From Alistipes sp. (GTDB lineage: Bacteria > Bacteroidota > Bacteroidia > Bacteroidales > Rikenellaceae): 64,000 nucleotides of DNA. The position numbers were made by a program, and so were the translations under genes. Below are positions 19,405-28,039 of this stretch, in pieces. A model generated the notes under the pieces. That model was not told the DNA's origin. It made no database searches and was given only the letters and a program-made list of their open reading frames with translations. The stretch lies in the NCBI GenBank assembly GCA_017624955.1, contig JAGAMA010000001.1:79463-143462 (forward strand). The letters run 5' to 3'. Within the stretch, counting starts at the first letter, position 1. Each line of letters opens with the position of its first letter.

Positions 19405-19865
19405 AAATCAGCAACGAAATCTTCTTTGAGGAGGTCGAGCGACTGCTCGGCGAGGGGTTAGAGGCGGAGTTTCTGCTGCGCGGATTCAGCATGCGCCCCC
19501 TGCTGCGCGACGGGCGCGATCGGGTCATTGTAGCCCCCTGCACGGCTGAAGACCCCCTGGAGGGCGAAGTCTATCTCTTCCGCTATCGGGGTCGTCATTT
19601 CCTGCACCGCCTCCACCGCATCGAGGGGGAGGAGCTGGTGATGCGGGGCGACGGAAATTACCGCCTGGAAGAGCGTTGCAAAGCAACAGATCTCGTGGCA
19701 CGCCTACGGTGCGTGCGTCGTCCTTCGGGAAAAGTAATCGACTGCTCATCACGCAGTTGGCGCACAAAGTCGGCTATCTGGTGCGCACTGCCGGCCATCG
19801 TAAGGCGCGTGATTCTGGGCGTACTGCGAAGAGTAAAAAAACTAACGGGAACTAAAGGAAACTAA
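19401..19865 (+). CDS. S24/S26 signal-peptidase-like protein
   Basis: A 154-residue protein with a LexA/signal-peptidase fold. The nucleophile Ser lies in LRGFSMRPLLRDG. Further on, FLHRLHRIEG and LVMRGDGNYR match the SipW/archaeal-type signal peptidases, which use His rather than Lys as base. It has no clear N-terminal TM helix, and the C-terminus is basic and hydrophobic (IWCALPAIVRRVILGVLRRV), perhaps a membrane-surface helix. The start ATG overlaps the stop of the kinase-like gene. It could process a peptide made elsewhere; no precursor gene is visible nearby. Confidence 0.75.
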   Translation: MKISNEIFFEEVERLLGEGLEAEFLLRGFSMRPLLRDGRDRVIVAPCTAEDPLEGEVYLFRYRGRHFLHRLHRIEGEELVMRGDGNYRLEERCKATDLVARLRCVRRPSGKVIDCSSRSWRTKSAIWCALPAIVRRVILGVLRRVKKLTGTKGN

Positions 19866-19946
19866 AGGAGACTAAGGGGAACTAAAGTTCAACCTACCCC
19901 CTTAGCAACCCTTAATAACCCTTAGCTACCCTTAGCACCCTTTTCA
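19850..19946. repeat. 10-bp ctaaagg hairpin array at a convergent gap
   Basis: Units of about 10 bp (aactaaagga, gactaagggg) run into the last codons of the S26-like gene. They are followed by inverted units (cccttagcaa, cccttaataa). The arms can pair over tens of bases. Its sequence class recurs at 27300-27395, 27778-27920 and 41073-41168. Confidence 0.8.
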
Positions 19947-19963
19947 ACTCCCACCGAAACAAA

Positions 19964-19998
19964 AAACCGAGGCTCTTTCGAACCTCGGTTTTCTTTAT
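19964..19998. terminator. Bidirectional intrinsic terminator between S26-like gene and tsf
   Basis: A 9-bp perfect stem, aaaccgagg / cctcggttt, with a 10-nt loop. It is flanked by an A-run on the left and a T-run on the right, so it can terminate both converging transcripts. Confidence 0.85.
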
Positions 19999-20012
19999 GG
20001 GAGTTATCGGAA

Positions 20013-20843
20013 TTACTCACCCAGCGCGAAACGCTTGTAAGCAACTACCGTAGCCTCCTTGTCGGCCTTGTGGATGAAGTCGGCGATCGACTCCTTCTCG
20101 CCTACCACGCACTGGTTCAGCAGCGTGTTCTCCTCGAAGAACTTGCGCATCTTACCCTCGGCGATCTTCTCCAGAATAGCCTCCGGCTTGTTGGCATTCT
20201 TCGGATCCTGCTTCATGGCCTCGATAGCGATCTTACGCTCGTGCTCAACCGTCTCGGCGGGGCAATCGGCAACGTCGATCGAGATGGGAGCCATAGCCGT
20301 AGCCTGCATAGCAACGGTGTGAGCTACCTCCTCGGGAACCTCCTTGTTGAAACCGAGAACCGTACCGAGCTTCTTGTTGAAGTGTACATAGGCGTTGCAG
20401 TAGGGAGCCTCGATGCGGGCGTAGTATGCCAGCTCGATCTTCTCACCCGTCTGACCCGACTTCTCGGTTACCATCTCCTCTACGGTGTGACCCTCGGCGT
20501 TCTTCACAGCCAGCAGGGCCTCACGATCAGCAGCGTCGGCAGCAACAGCCAACTCGAGCATCTCGTTTACCGAAGCCGAGTACTCCTCGTTCTGAGCAAC
20601 GAAGTCGGTCTCGCAAGCCAGGCAGATGATATAGGCCTTCGTGCCTACAACCTTCGTGGCAACAACACCCTCCGTAGCGTTGCGATCGGCACGCTTGGCA
20701 ACAACCAGCTTACCCTTCTCGCGGATGATATCCTGGGCACGGGCGAAATCACCCTCAGCCTCCATCAGAGCCTTCTTGCAGTCCATCATGCCGGCACCCG
20801 TCATCTTACGGAGCTTCATGACATCAGCAGCCTTGATTTCCAT
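20013..20843 (-). CDS. tsf: Translation elongation factor Ts
   Basis: Guanine-nucleotide exchange factor for EF-Tu, 276 residues. The start MEIKAADVMKLRKMTGAGMMDCKKAL is the canonical N-terminal module, and the TDFV motif contacting EF-Tu is seen in ACETDFVAQNEEY. The frame runs 15 codons further upstream without conservation, so the start at 20843 was chosen. It lies 34 bases downstream of rpsB on the same strand, the usual rpsB-tsf pair. Confidence 0.97.
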   Translation of the reverse strand: MEIKAADVMKLRKMTGAGMMDCKKALMEAEGDFARAQDIIREKGKLVVAKRADRNATEGVVATKVVGTKAYIICLACETDFVAQNEEYSASVNEMLELAVAADAADREALLAVKNAEGHTVEEMVTEKSGQTGEKIELAYYARIEAPYCNAYVHFNKKLGTVLGFNKEVPEEVAHTVAMQATAMAPISIDVADCPAETVEHERKIAIEAMKQDPKNANKPEAILEKIAEGKMRKFFEENTLLNQCVVGEKESIADFIHKADKEATVVAYKRFALGE

Positions 20844-20877
20844 AGTCTTTGTGTGTTTAAGGTTTATTGTCAATAAT

Positions 20878-21717
20878 TTACTCGGCATCGGCAGCAGCCT
20901 CCGTAGCGGCGACTACCTCCTTAACAGCCTCCTCCTGGGCATCAACCGTAGCCTTTACAGCCTTCTTGATGCGGGGCTTGGCCTCCTTCTTGGGAGCAGC
21001 AGCCTCAGCCTCCTGAGCCTCCTTCTCCAGGCGACGCTCCTCCGAACCCTCGGCGATGGCAGCGCACATCACGTCGAGAACGACAGCAATCGACTTCGAA
21101 GCATCATCGTTTGCAGGGATAACGTAATCAATGTTGGTCGGATCACAACAAGTATCAACCATTGCAAATACGGGGATGTTGAGTCGCTTTGCCTCCTTCA
21201 CGGCGTTTGCCTCCTTCTGTACGTCGATGACGAACAGAGCTGCCGGCAGACGGGTCAGGTCAGCGATCGAACCGAGGTTCTTCTCCAACTTGGCGCGCTG
21301 GCGCTCGATCTGGAGCTTCTCTCGCTTCGAGAAATTATCGAAAGTACCGTCCGAGGCCATCTTGTCGATCGTGGCCATCTTCTTAACGGCTTTGCGTATG
21401 GTGGGGAAGTTCGTCAGCATACCGCCTGCCCAACGCTCAGTAACGTAAGGCATGCCTACTGCTGCCACCTTCTCGGCAACAATATCCTTTGCTTGTTTCT
21501 TGGTGGCTACGAACAGCACGCGACGACCGCTCTTAGCGATCTGCTTGATGGCTGCAGCAGCCTCATCGAGCTTGAGCACGGTCTTGTGCAGGTCGATGAT
21601 GTGGATGCCGTTCTTCTCCATGAAGATGTAGGGAGCCATTTTGGGGTTCCACTTACGCTTCAGGTGACCGAAGTGTGCACCGGCCTCCAGTAATGTATTA
21701 AAATCTGTACGTGACAT
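20878..21717 (-). CDS. rpsB: 30S ribosomal protein S2
   Basis: 279 residues. The N-terminus LLEAGAHFGHLKRKWNPKMAPYIF and blocks such as GRRVLFVATKKQA, ERWAGGMLTNF and IPANDDASKSI are diagnostic. The last 50 residues are an Ala/Glu/Lys-rich tail (EAQEAEAAAPKKEAKPRIKK) beyond the core S2 fold, seen in various Bacteroidetes. It follows rpsI after a 195-bp gap that may hold a leader or its own promoter. Confidence 0.97.
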   Translation of the reverse strand: MSRTDFNTLLEAGAHFGHLKRKWNPKMAPYIFMEKNGIHIIDLHKTVLKLDEAAAAIKQIAKSGRRVLFVATKKQAKDIVAEKVAAVGMPYVTERWAGGMLTNFPTIRKAVKKMATIDKMASDGTFDNFSKREKLQIERQRAKLEKNLGSIADLTRLPAALFVIDVQKEANAVKEAKRLNIPVFAMVDTCCDPTNIDYVIPANDDASKSIAVVLDVMCAAIAEGSEERRLEKEAQEAEAAAPKKEAKPRIKKAVKATVDAQEEAVKEVVAATEAAADAE

Positions 21718-21912
21718 TTTAATTCAAATGGTTATAAATTTTAATTCTCTTTTCTTCAATCAACCGAGTAGCGGCCTCTTCACGAGGTGAGTCTCAGTCG
21801 ATTTTCCGCGGACGAGCAACACCGGGGCAGTACATATATAATATAAGGTGTAGTCCCTCGCTGTTTGAAACTCGATCCGTGCGTTGCCGAAATTCGGTCC
21901 AGGGCGATAATA

Positions 21913-22299
21913 TTAACGCTTGCTGAACTGGAACTTGCGACGTGCTCCGGGCTGTCCGGGCTTCTTACGCTCAACCACGCGCGAATCACGCGTCAGGAAA
22001 CCGGCCTTCTTCAGTGCCGGACGCATCTCGGCGTCGATCTCGCAAAGAGCACGAGCGATACCCAGACGGGCAGCCTCGGCCTGACCCTTGATGCCACCAC
22101 CCACGAGGTTGATCGTGATGTCGTAGTTCTCCAGCGTGTTGGTAGCCAGCAGCGGCTGCTTAACCTGGAAACGAAGGATGTCGAGCGAGAAATAGTCGGC
22201 CAGAGCCTTGTGGTTGATTGTAATCTGACCATTACCCGGCTTCACATATACGCGAGCCACAGCTGCCTTACGGCGACCTACGGTGTTTACAACTTCCAT
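21913..22299 (-). CDS. rpsI: 30S ribosomal protein S9
   Basis: 128 residues, starting MEVVNTVGRRKAAVARVYV and ending in the conserved C-terminal RKFQFSKR, whose basic tail reaches the P-site tRNA. GGGIKGQAEAARLGIARAL is the S9 signature. It lies 8 bases downstream of rplM, the standard rplM-rpsI pair. Confidence 0.97.
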   Translation of the reverse strand: MEVVNTVGRRKAAVARVYVKPGNGQITINHKALADYFSLDILRFQVKQPLLATNTLENYDITINLVGGGIKGQAEAARLGIARALCEIDAEMRPALKKAGFLTRDSRVVERKKPGQPGARRKFQFSKR

Positions 22300-22307
22300 C
22301 TTCTTTC

Positions 22308-22763
22308 TTACTTAATCTCGTTTAACTTAATTGCCTTGGGGTTCTGAGCGGCGTGCGGATGCTCCTCGCCGGCATAAACCTTCAGGTTCTTGATAATGTG
22401 CTCGCCCAGACGCGTCTTGGGGAGCATACCCTTCACGGCCTTCTCAATTACGAAGGTCGGCTTCTTCTTCAGGTAATCGGCCGGGGTAGCGAAACGCTGA
22501 CCACCGGGATAACCCGTGTGACGCACATAGACCTTGTCGGTCATCTTCTTGCCCGTGAGCTTCACCTTCTCAGCGTTGATCACGATGACATAGTCACCAC
22601 AATCGGCGTGGGGAGTAAAGCAGGGCTTGTTCTTGCCTCGGAGGATCTTCGCGATCTGCGATGCAAGACGTCCCAGTACCTCGTTCGTTGCATCGATAAC
22701 GTACCACTCCTTGGTAACGCCCTCTGCAGTAGCCGAGATAGTCTTGTAGCTTAATGAATCCAC
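22308..22763 (-). CDS. rplM: 50S ribosomal protein L13
   Basis: 151 residues with WYVIDATNEVLGRLASQIAKIL, YVRHTGYPGG and AVKGMLPKTRLG, all L13 hallmarks. It is the first gene of rplM-rpsI. A promoter box lies about 60 bases upstream. Confidence 0.97.
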   Translation of the reverse strand: MDSLSYKTISATAEGVTKEWYVIDATNEVLGRLASQIAKILRGKNKPCFTPHADCGDYVIVINAEKVKLTGKKMTDKVYVRHTGYPGGQRFATPADYLKKKPTFVIEKAVKGMLPKTRLGEHIIKNLKVYAGEEHPHAAQNPKAIKLNEIK

Positions 22764-22820
22764 TGTGTTTTACGTTTAATTTAACTTGTTGTAATCCTAA
22801 TCCCGCACTTTGCGGGTGCG

Positions 22821-22828
22821 CAAAGGTA
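22821..22828 (-). promoter_or_regulatory. -7 box (TACCTTTG) of rplM-rpsI with leader hairpin
   Basis: Read on the minus strand the site is TACCTTTG. The leader then contains a perfect 5-bp cccgc/gcggg hairpin (22802-22815) close to the expected start, a possible 5'-end stability or feedback element. Confidence 0.6.
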
Positions 22829-22865
22829 CGAAAAAGTTTTGGATTTACAAAATAAATTAAAAATT

Positions 22866-22976
22866 AATTAAAGGGCGAAAAGGGCAACAAGGGCGAGAAA
22901 GGAAAAGGGAAAAGGGAAAAGGCGCAAAGGAAAAAACCTTTACGCCTTTATCGCCTTTAACGCCTTTGTCAAAATC
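22866..22976. repeat. Purine-rich 9-10-bp unit hairpin array
   Basis: Units aagggcgaa, aagggcaac, aagggaaaa on the left. The right arm is the inverted form (cctttacg, cctttatcg, cctttaacg). It sits directly downstream of the decarboxylase beta gene and upstream of the rplM promoter, consistent with a large 3' hairpin. Confidence 0.75.
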
Positions 22977-22996
22977 AAAGGCTATAAAATCGGAAA

Positions 22997-24217
22997 CTAT
23001 CCGAGGAACGACAGCAACAGACCTGCTGCCACGGCCGAACCAACCACACCGGCTACATTCGGGCCCATGGCGTGCATCAGGAGGAAGTTAGAAGGATTCT
23101 CCTCCTGGCCCACCTTCTGCGATACACGGGCAGCCATCGGCACAGCCGACACACCGGCCGAACCAATCAGCGGGTTGATCTTGTTACCCTCCTTGAGGAA
23201 GCAGTTCATCAGCTTAGCGAAGAGTACACCGCAAGCCGAAGCTACACCGAAGGCAACCACACCCATCACCATAATCTTGATGGTCGAGGGGCTGAGGAAG
23301 GTATTAGCCGTAGCCGTAGCACCTACCGTAAGACCCAGGAAGATTACCACGATGTTCATCAGCTCGTTCTGCACGGTCTTCGAGAGACGCTCCACCACGC
23401 CCGACTCCTTCATCAGGTTACCCAGCATGAGGCAGCCAATCAGCGGAGCAGCATCGGGAAGCAGCAGCGAGATGATCGAAGCGATCACGATCGGGAAGAG
23501 GATGCGCTCCTTCTTCGACACCTGACGCAGGGTGCTCATCTTGATCTGGCGCTCCTTCTTCGTGGTCAGCGCACGCATGATGGGCGGCTGAATCACCGGC
23601 ACGAGGGCCATGTACGAGTAGGCAGCCACAGCGATCGGGCCAAGGAGCTCGGGAGCGAGCTTGGCAGTCAGGAAGATGGCCGTCGGGCCGTCAGCACCGC
23701 CGATGATACCGATCGAACCGGCCTGCTCGGGGGTAAAGCCCAGGGCATAAGCAGCCAGGAAGGTAGCGAAGATACCGATCTGGGCAGCAGCACCCAGCAG
23801 GAAGCTCTTGGGGTTGGCGATCAGCGGACCGAAGTCGGTCATGGCGCCCACACCCACGAAGATCAAGCAGGGATAGATACCGAGCTTAACACCCAGGTAG
23901 AGGTAGTCCAAAAGGCCGGGAGCGATCGGGCCGTCGTGCGAAGTGAAGACATCCCAATGCACATGGCCACCGGCGAAGAGCTCCTCATGGAAGAGACCCG
24001 CACCGGGGAGGTTCGTCAGGAGCATACCGAAGGCGATGGTCATCATCAGCATCGGCTCATACTCCTTCTTGATGGCCAGGTAGAGCAGGAAGAAGGCGAT
24101 CAGAATCATCACCAGGTTACCCCAGCCCATCTCCGAGAAGAAGGCGGTGAAACCCATCGATGAGAAGAACTTCTCCAGGCTCTCCAGCGCGAAATTCGAT
24201 TGCAGGAGATTCAACAT
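22997..24217 (-). CDS. Na+-translocating decarboxylase beta subunit (membrane carboxyl-biotin decarboxylase)
   Basis: A 406-residue integral membrane protein that decarboxylates carboxybiotin and exports Na+ (OadB/MmdB/GcdB family). It has about ten hydrophobic segments. Conserved blocks include [18 protein letters not shown], the Na+-path motif [25 protein letters not shown], and the final SVGSAVAAG-like stretch in [17 protein letters not shown]. It lies 3 bases after the biotin carrier gene. Context (mce, carboxyltransferase) favours methylmalonyl-CoA as the substrate over oxaloacetate. Confidence 0.93.
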   Translation of the reverse strand: MLNLLQSNFALESLEKFFSSMGFTAFFSEMGWGNLVMILIAFFLLYLAIKKEYEPMLMMTIAFGMLLTNLPGAGLFHEELFAGGHVHWDVFTSHDGPIAPGLLDYLYLGVKLGIYPCLIFVGVGAMTDFGPLIANPKSFLLGAAAQIGIFATFLAAYALGFTPEQAGSIGIIGGADGPTAIFLTAKLAPELLGPIAVAAYSYMALVPVIQPPIMRALTTKKERQIKMSTLRQVSKKERILFPIVIASIISLLLPDAAPLIGCLMLGNLMKESGVVERLSKTVQNELMNIVVIFLGLTVGATATANTFLSPSTIKIMVMGVVAFGVASACGVLFAKLMNCFLKEGNKINPLIGSAGVSAVPMAARVSQKVGQEENPSNFLLMHAMGPNVAGVVGSAVAAGLLLSFLG

Positions 24218-24220
24218 AGC

Positions 24221-24682
24221 TTACTCGATCACGATTAAGTTGTCACCCTCCATCACCGTAGCACCCTGCTGTACGCAGATCTGCTTAACGACACCGGCGC
24301 GGTCCGAGTCAATGTTGTTCTCCATCTTCATAGCCTCCAGCACGAGGAGCGTCTGGCCTACGGCTACCGTGTCACCCACGGCTACCTTCACGGCCATTAC
24401 CGTACCGGGCAGCGGGCACTTGATAGCACCTGCAGCGGCAGCAGCGGGACGCTGTACGGGAGCCGACGGAGCGGCCGTCTGAGGCGTAATCTGGGCACTG
24501 TTGGCCGTCTTGGGGGCAGCAGCTACCTGGGGCTTCACGGCCGGTGCAGCCTTGCCTCCCTCGATCTCTACCTCGTAGTGCGTACCGTTTACAGTCACAC
24601 GAGCCAGCGTCGAAGCCTCATTCACCTCGTCGATCTGGACATTGTAGGTATGACCGTTGATTTTCAATGTGTAGTCTTTCAT
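24221..24682 (-). CDS. Biotin carboxyl carrier subunit (gamma) of the decarboxylase
   Basis: A 153-residue carrier. The N-terminal half is a beta domain (MKDYTLKINGHTYNVQIDEV), followed by an Ala/Pro linker (about residues 50-85). The C-terminal biotinyl domain has the biotin-accepting Lys in VLEAMKMENNI at about residue 119. It shuttles the carboxyl group from the carboxyltransferase to the membrane subunit. It lies within the mmd-type operon, 8 bases after the small membrane subunit. Confidence 0.92.
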   Translation of the reverse strand: MKDYTLKINGHTYNVQIDEVNEASTLARVTVNGTHYEVEIEGGKAAPAVKPQVAAAPKTANSAQITPQTAAPSAPVQRPAAAAAGAIKCPLPGTVMAVKVAVGDTVAVGQTLLVLEAMKMENNIDSDRAGVVKQICVQQGATVMEGDNLIVIE

Positions 24683-24690
24683 AGTTTTGC

Positions 24691-25047
24691 TTATTTTCTA
24701 TCGGGTAACTGGGTTAAACCGTGAATCTTCGAGTTCCACGGCGAGTAGGCACGCTTCGCGCTCATGATCGTCAGCACCTCCGACTCACGGTCGTGCAGGG
24801 CGCTCTTGTAGAGCTTCAAAGCGGCGGTAATGGCGGCGATCTCCTCCTCATGGAGCTGAGCATCCGAAACGGGCTTCGACTCCACGGCGGCCATCTTGCG
24901 CTTCGGCTGAGCGGTAAAGATCACACCGAAGAGCTTCATGACAAAGACCAGAAGAACCAGCACAGCGAAGACCAGACATACGCTGATCACCGTGCACCAG
25001 ATCATCTCCGTCCATCCCCAGCCTGTAACAGCTAACATGTTCATCAT
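24691..25047 (-). CDS. OadG-family small membrane subunit (delta) of the decarboxylase
   Basis: 118 residues with one N-terminal TM helix (about 13-38, EMIWCTVISVCLVFAVLVLLVFVMKLFG) and a polar C-terminal part. This matches the OadG/MmdD subunits that anchor and stabilise the complex. Two adjacent ATGs (25047, 25044) could start it. The C-terminal AAITAALKLYKSALHDRE segment resembles the helix seen in Bacteroidales forms. Confidence 0.85.
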   Translation of the reverse strand: MMNMLAVTGWGWTEMIWCTVISVCLVFAVLVLLVFVMKLFGVIFTAQPKRKMAAVESKPVSDAQLHEEEIAAITAALKLYKSALHDRESEVLTIMSAKRAYSPWNSKIHGLTQLPDRK

Positions 25048-25059
25048 AGCCTAACGGGA

Positions 25060-26625
25060 TTACAAAGGAATGTTCGAGTGTTTCTTCGCGGGGTTCTGCA
25101 GGCGCTTCGTAGCGAGCGACTGGAGGGCACGAATCACGCGGAAGCGCGTGTTGCGCGGCTCGATTACATCGTCGATGTAGCCGTAGCGGGCTGCGTTGTA
25201 GGGGTTCGAGAACTTCTCGTTGTACTCGGCCTCCTTCTCGGCGATGAACTTTGCCTTCTCCTCGGGCTTGTCGGCCAGCTCCTTGAGCTCCTTGCCATAC
25301 AATACCTCGACAGCACCGCTGGCACCCATTACGGCGATCTCGGCCGACGGCCAAGCGTAGTTGATATCGCCACGGATGTGCTTCGACGACATCACGATAT
25401 AGGCACCACCATAAGCCTTACGCAGCGTCACGGTCACCTTGGGTACCGTAGCCTCGCAGTAGGCAAAGAGGAGCTTCGCACCGTGCGTGATCACACCACC
25501 ATACTCCTGGGTCGTACCCGGCAGGAAGCCCGGCACATCCACGAGCGTCACGAGCGGAATGTTGAAGGCATCGCAGAAGCGCACGAAGCGGGCAGCCTTG
25601 CGCGAAGCGTTGATGTCCAGCACACCGGCCATGAACTTGGGCTGGTTGGCGATGATACCCACCGACTGACCGTTGAAACGGGCAAAGCAGGTGATGATGT
25701 TCTTGGCATAGCCTGCGGCCTGCTCCAGGTACTCGCCGTTATCGACGATGGCCTTGATTACCTCGGTCATGTCGTAGGGCTTGTTGATGTTGTCGGGGAT
25801 GATCTCGTTGAGCGAATCCTCCAGACGGGTCGGCAGATCGGTGCATACGGCCAGCGGCGTATCCTCCATGTTGTTCTGCGGCATGTACGACAAGAGGTCC
25901 TTGATGATCTTGATACCCTCCTCCTCGGTATCGACAGCGAACTGGGCAACACCCGAGCGCGTGGTGTGCATCGTAGCACCACCCAACTGCTCCTGCGTTA
26001 CGTCCTCACCCGTCACGGTCTTCACCACCTTCGGGCCCGTGAGGAACATGTTCGAGGTCTCCTTCTTCATGATGATAAAGTCGGTCAGCGCGGGCGAGTA
26101 CACGGCACCACCGGCGCAAGGACCGAAGATGGCCGAGATCTGGGGAATCACACCCGAAGCCATCACGTTACGCTGGAAGATGTTGGCGTAACCTGCCAGG
26201 GCGTTCACACCCTCCTGGATACGGGCACCACCCGAGTCATTCAGACCGATGCAGGGGGCACCGTTGCGCATCGCCATATCCATAATCTTGCAGATCTTGT
26301 CGGCCATCGAGAGCGACAGCGAACCTGCCGTCACGGTGAAGTCCTGTGCAAAAACATAGACCAGACGACCGGCGATCGTACCGTAACCGGTTACCACACC
26401 GTCACCGAACGTATGGCTCTTGTCCATACCGAAGTCGTAACAGCGGTGCGTTACGAACATGTCGAACTCCTCGAACGAACCCTCGTCCAGGAGCATCTCG
26501 ATACGCTCACGAGCCGTGTACTTGCCTTTGGCATGCTGCGCCTCGATGCGCTTCTGACCGCCACCCATGCGAGCCGTCTCGCGGTTTTCGATCAGTTTGT
26601 TGATTTTAGCTTGAATTTCGCTCAT
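25060..26625 (-). CDS. Carboxyltransferase subunit (alpha), methylmalonyl-CoA decarboxylase/propionyl-CoA carboxylase type
   Basis: A 521-residue crotonase-fold carboxyltransferase that moves the carboxyl group from methylmalonyl-CoA to biotin. Visible blocks are [48 protein letters not shown] (oxyanion/biotin region), [34 protein letters not shown] and [15 protein letters not shown]. Length and blocks match MmdA/PccB. It lies between mce and the membrane subunits, completing an alpha-delta-gamma-beta order, and there is no biotin carboxylase gene. This supports a Na+-pumping decarboxylase rather than a carboxylase. Confidence 0.93.
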   Translation of the reverse strand: MSEIQAKINKLIENRETARMGGGQKRIEAQHAKGKYTARERIEMLLDEGSFEEFDMFVTHRCYDFGMDKSHTFGDGVVTGYGTIAGRLVYVFAQDFTVTAGSLSLSMADKICKIMDMAMRNGAPCIGLNDSGGARIQEGVNALAGYANIFQRNVMASGVIPQISAIFGPCAGGAVYSPALTDFIIMKKETSNMFLTGPKVVKTVTGEDVTQEQLGGATMHTTRSGVAQFAVDTEEEGIKIIKDLLSYMPQNNMEDTPLAVCTDLPTRLEDSLNEIIPDNINKPYDMTEVIKAIVDNGEYLEQAAGYAKNIITCFARFNGQSVGIIANQPKFMAGVLDINASRKAARFVRFCDAFNIPLVTLVDVPGFLPGTTQEYGGVITHGAKLLFAYCEATVPKVTVTLRKAYGGAYIVMSSKHIRGDINYAWPSAEIAVMGASGAVEVLYGKELKELADKPEEKAKFIAEKEAEYNEKFSNPYNAARYGYIDDVIEPRNTRFRVIRALQSLATKRLQNPAKKHSNIPL

Positions 26626-26658
26626 TGCTAAATGTGTTGTTATTGAATTGTGTTGGGT

Positions 26659-27069
26659 TTATTTGTTCTTATTCTCGCACAGCTCGGTGAGGATGCCCTG
26701 CGTCGATTTCGGGTGCAGGAAGGCGATCGTCAGACCCTCGGCACCCTTGCGGGGGGTCTTGTCGATGAGGCGGATGCCCTGCTGCTCGGCATCGGCCAGC
26801 TGTGCCTCGATATCCTCGCAGGCGAGGGCCATGTGGTGGATACCTACGCCCTTGTTCTCGATGTACTTGGCGATGGTCGAATCCTCCGACGTGGGCTCCA
26901 GCAGCTCGATCTTCGTCTGACCCAGCTGGAAGAAGGCCGTCTTTACCTTCTGATCAGCCACCTCCTCGATGGCATAACACTTCAGACCCAGTACGTTCTC
27001 CCAGTAGGGAATTGCCTCGTCGAGGCTCTTTACAGCAACGCCAAGGTGCTCAATGTGAGATACTTTCAT
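26659..27069 (-). CDS. mce: Methylmalonyl-CoA epimerase
   Basis: A 136-residue vicinal-oxygen-chelate protein interconverting (R)- and (S)-methylmalonyl-CoA in the succinate-propionate pathway. KVSHIEHLGVAVKSLDEAI carries the first metal His, and GVGIHHMALACEDIEAQL and LIDKTPRKGAEG are family blocks, with the terminal ILTELCE Glu ligand. It is the first gene of the decarboxylase operon, which fixes the operon's role as propionate formation from succinyl-CoA. Confidence 0.95.
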   Translation of the reverse strand: MKVSHIEHLGVAVKSLDEAIPYWENVLGLKCYAIEEVADQKVKTAFFQLGQTKIELLEPTSEDSTIAKYIENKGVGIHHMALACEDIEAQLADAEQQGIRLIDKTPRKGAEGLTIAFLHPKSTQGILTELCENKNK

Positions 27070-27136
27070 GATGAAAATAAATTTTTATGGTTAATGTTTT
27101 GTGAAAATTGTTCGCTTAAACCCGTTTTTGGGCACA

Positions 27137-27144
27137 CAAAGATA
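27137..27144 (-). promoter_or_regulatory. -7 box (TATCTTTG) of the mce/decarboxylase operon
   Basis: A minus-strand TATCTTTG 67 bases before the mce start codon, giving a leader of about 60 nt. A perfect TAnnTTTG match. Confidence 0.65.
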
Positions 27145-27179
27145 CAAAATTAAGCGCAAAGCACCAAGCAAAAAGCGGA

Positions 27180-28010
27180 AAGTTTTTCTTTAGAAAAAGG
27201 GGCAGTGAGAAAAGGTGTCACAGGTGTCACAGGTGTCACGGGTGTCACGGGTGTCACGCCCTGTGACACTGTGACAGTGTGACACCCGAGGAATTAAAAT
27301 TAAAGGGCAGCTAAAGGCGACTAAAGGCAACTAAAGGCAACTAAAGGCGATTAACGCGCCCCCTTAGCAACCTTTAGCCCCCCTTACCACCCCTTCCTCC
27401 CCCCCCGCAACCGTAAGACTCCCCAAACCACCCGATAGGCATGTTCAATGATTGTACGATAGCGTGGCCGTGGTTTTACCCACCACACAACACGCTACCC
27501 TACACACTACATACGGCACAACACGACAGCCTACGCAATACGGCACCGACTTGTCGCGTAGTTACCCAAGGCAACCGTGCTTGCCGTAAGTCTAATAGGG
27601 AGAGCCGATAGCGAAGCCTATACACACCTAATATTTATAAATAATATTTATATATATTAGTTCTTATATAAGCACATGCAGCGCTATGCAACCAGGCAGC
27701 AGTGCTTGCTCACGACCGGACTCGGTGGTGAGCCGTAAGGAAGGCAAAAGTTCAATGGTTGTACTTTTTGTGTAGGCGACTGGAGGGAGCTGAAGGCGAC
27801 TAAAGGCGACTAAAGGGTGCTAAAGGTTACTAAAGGTTGCTAAAGGTTGCTAAAGGCGTTCTTTAATAACCCTTAGTCACCCTTAATAACCCTTAGTCTC
27901 CCTTAGTCTCCCTTTAATTCTTAATCCCAAGGTGTCACGGTGTCACGCTGTCACAGGGCGTGACACCTGTTACACCTGTGACACCTGTGACACCTGTGAC
28001 ACTTTCAACG
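27180..28010. repeat. Gene-free mirrored composite of 9-bp and 10-bp hairpin repeats around an AT-rich core
   Basis: Order: 9-bp aggtgtcac array folding on itself (27213-27288), 10-bp ctaaaggcaa array with inverted cccttagc arm (about 27300-27395), a core (about 27400-27775), a second 10-bp array with inverted arm (27778-27920), and a second 9-bp array (27929-28008). The order on one side mirrors the other. The core has an AT-rich palindromic patch (ctaatatttataaataatatt, near 27632) and a direct repeat gttcaatgRttgtac at 27441 and 27750. No protein gene, tRNA or known RNA family was recognised. Confidence 0.8.
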
Positions 28011-28039
28011 AAAGGCCGCTCAAGGGGGTGGTCGATAAT

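Noticed and set aside
27441-27764. attL/attR pair of an integrated element (gttcaatgRttgtac direct repeat)
   Set aside because: Only 15 bases with one difference, no integrase gene and no tRNA between or beside the copies.
27200-28010. Possible CRISPR array
   Set aside because: Units are 9-10 bp, contiguous, with no spacers, and the arrays are mirrored. No cas gene is in the window.
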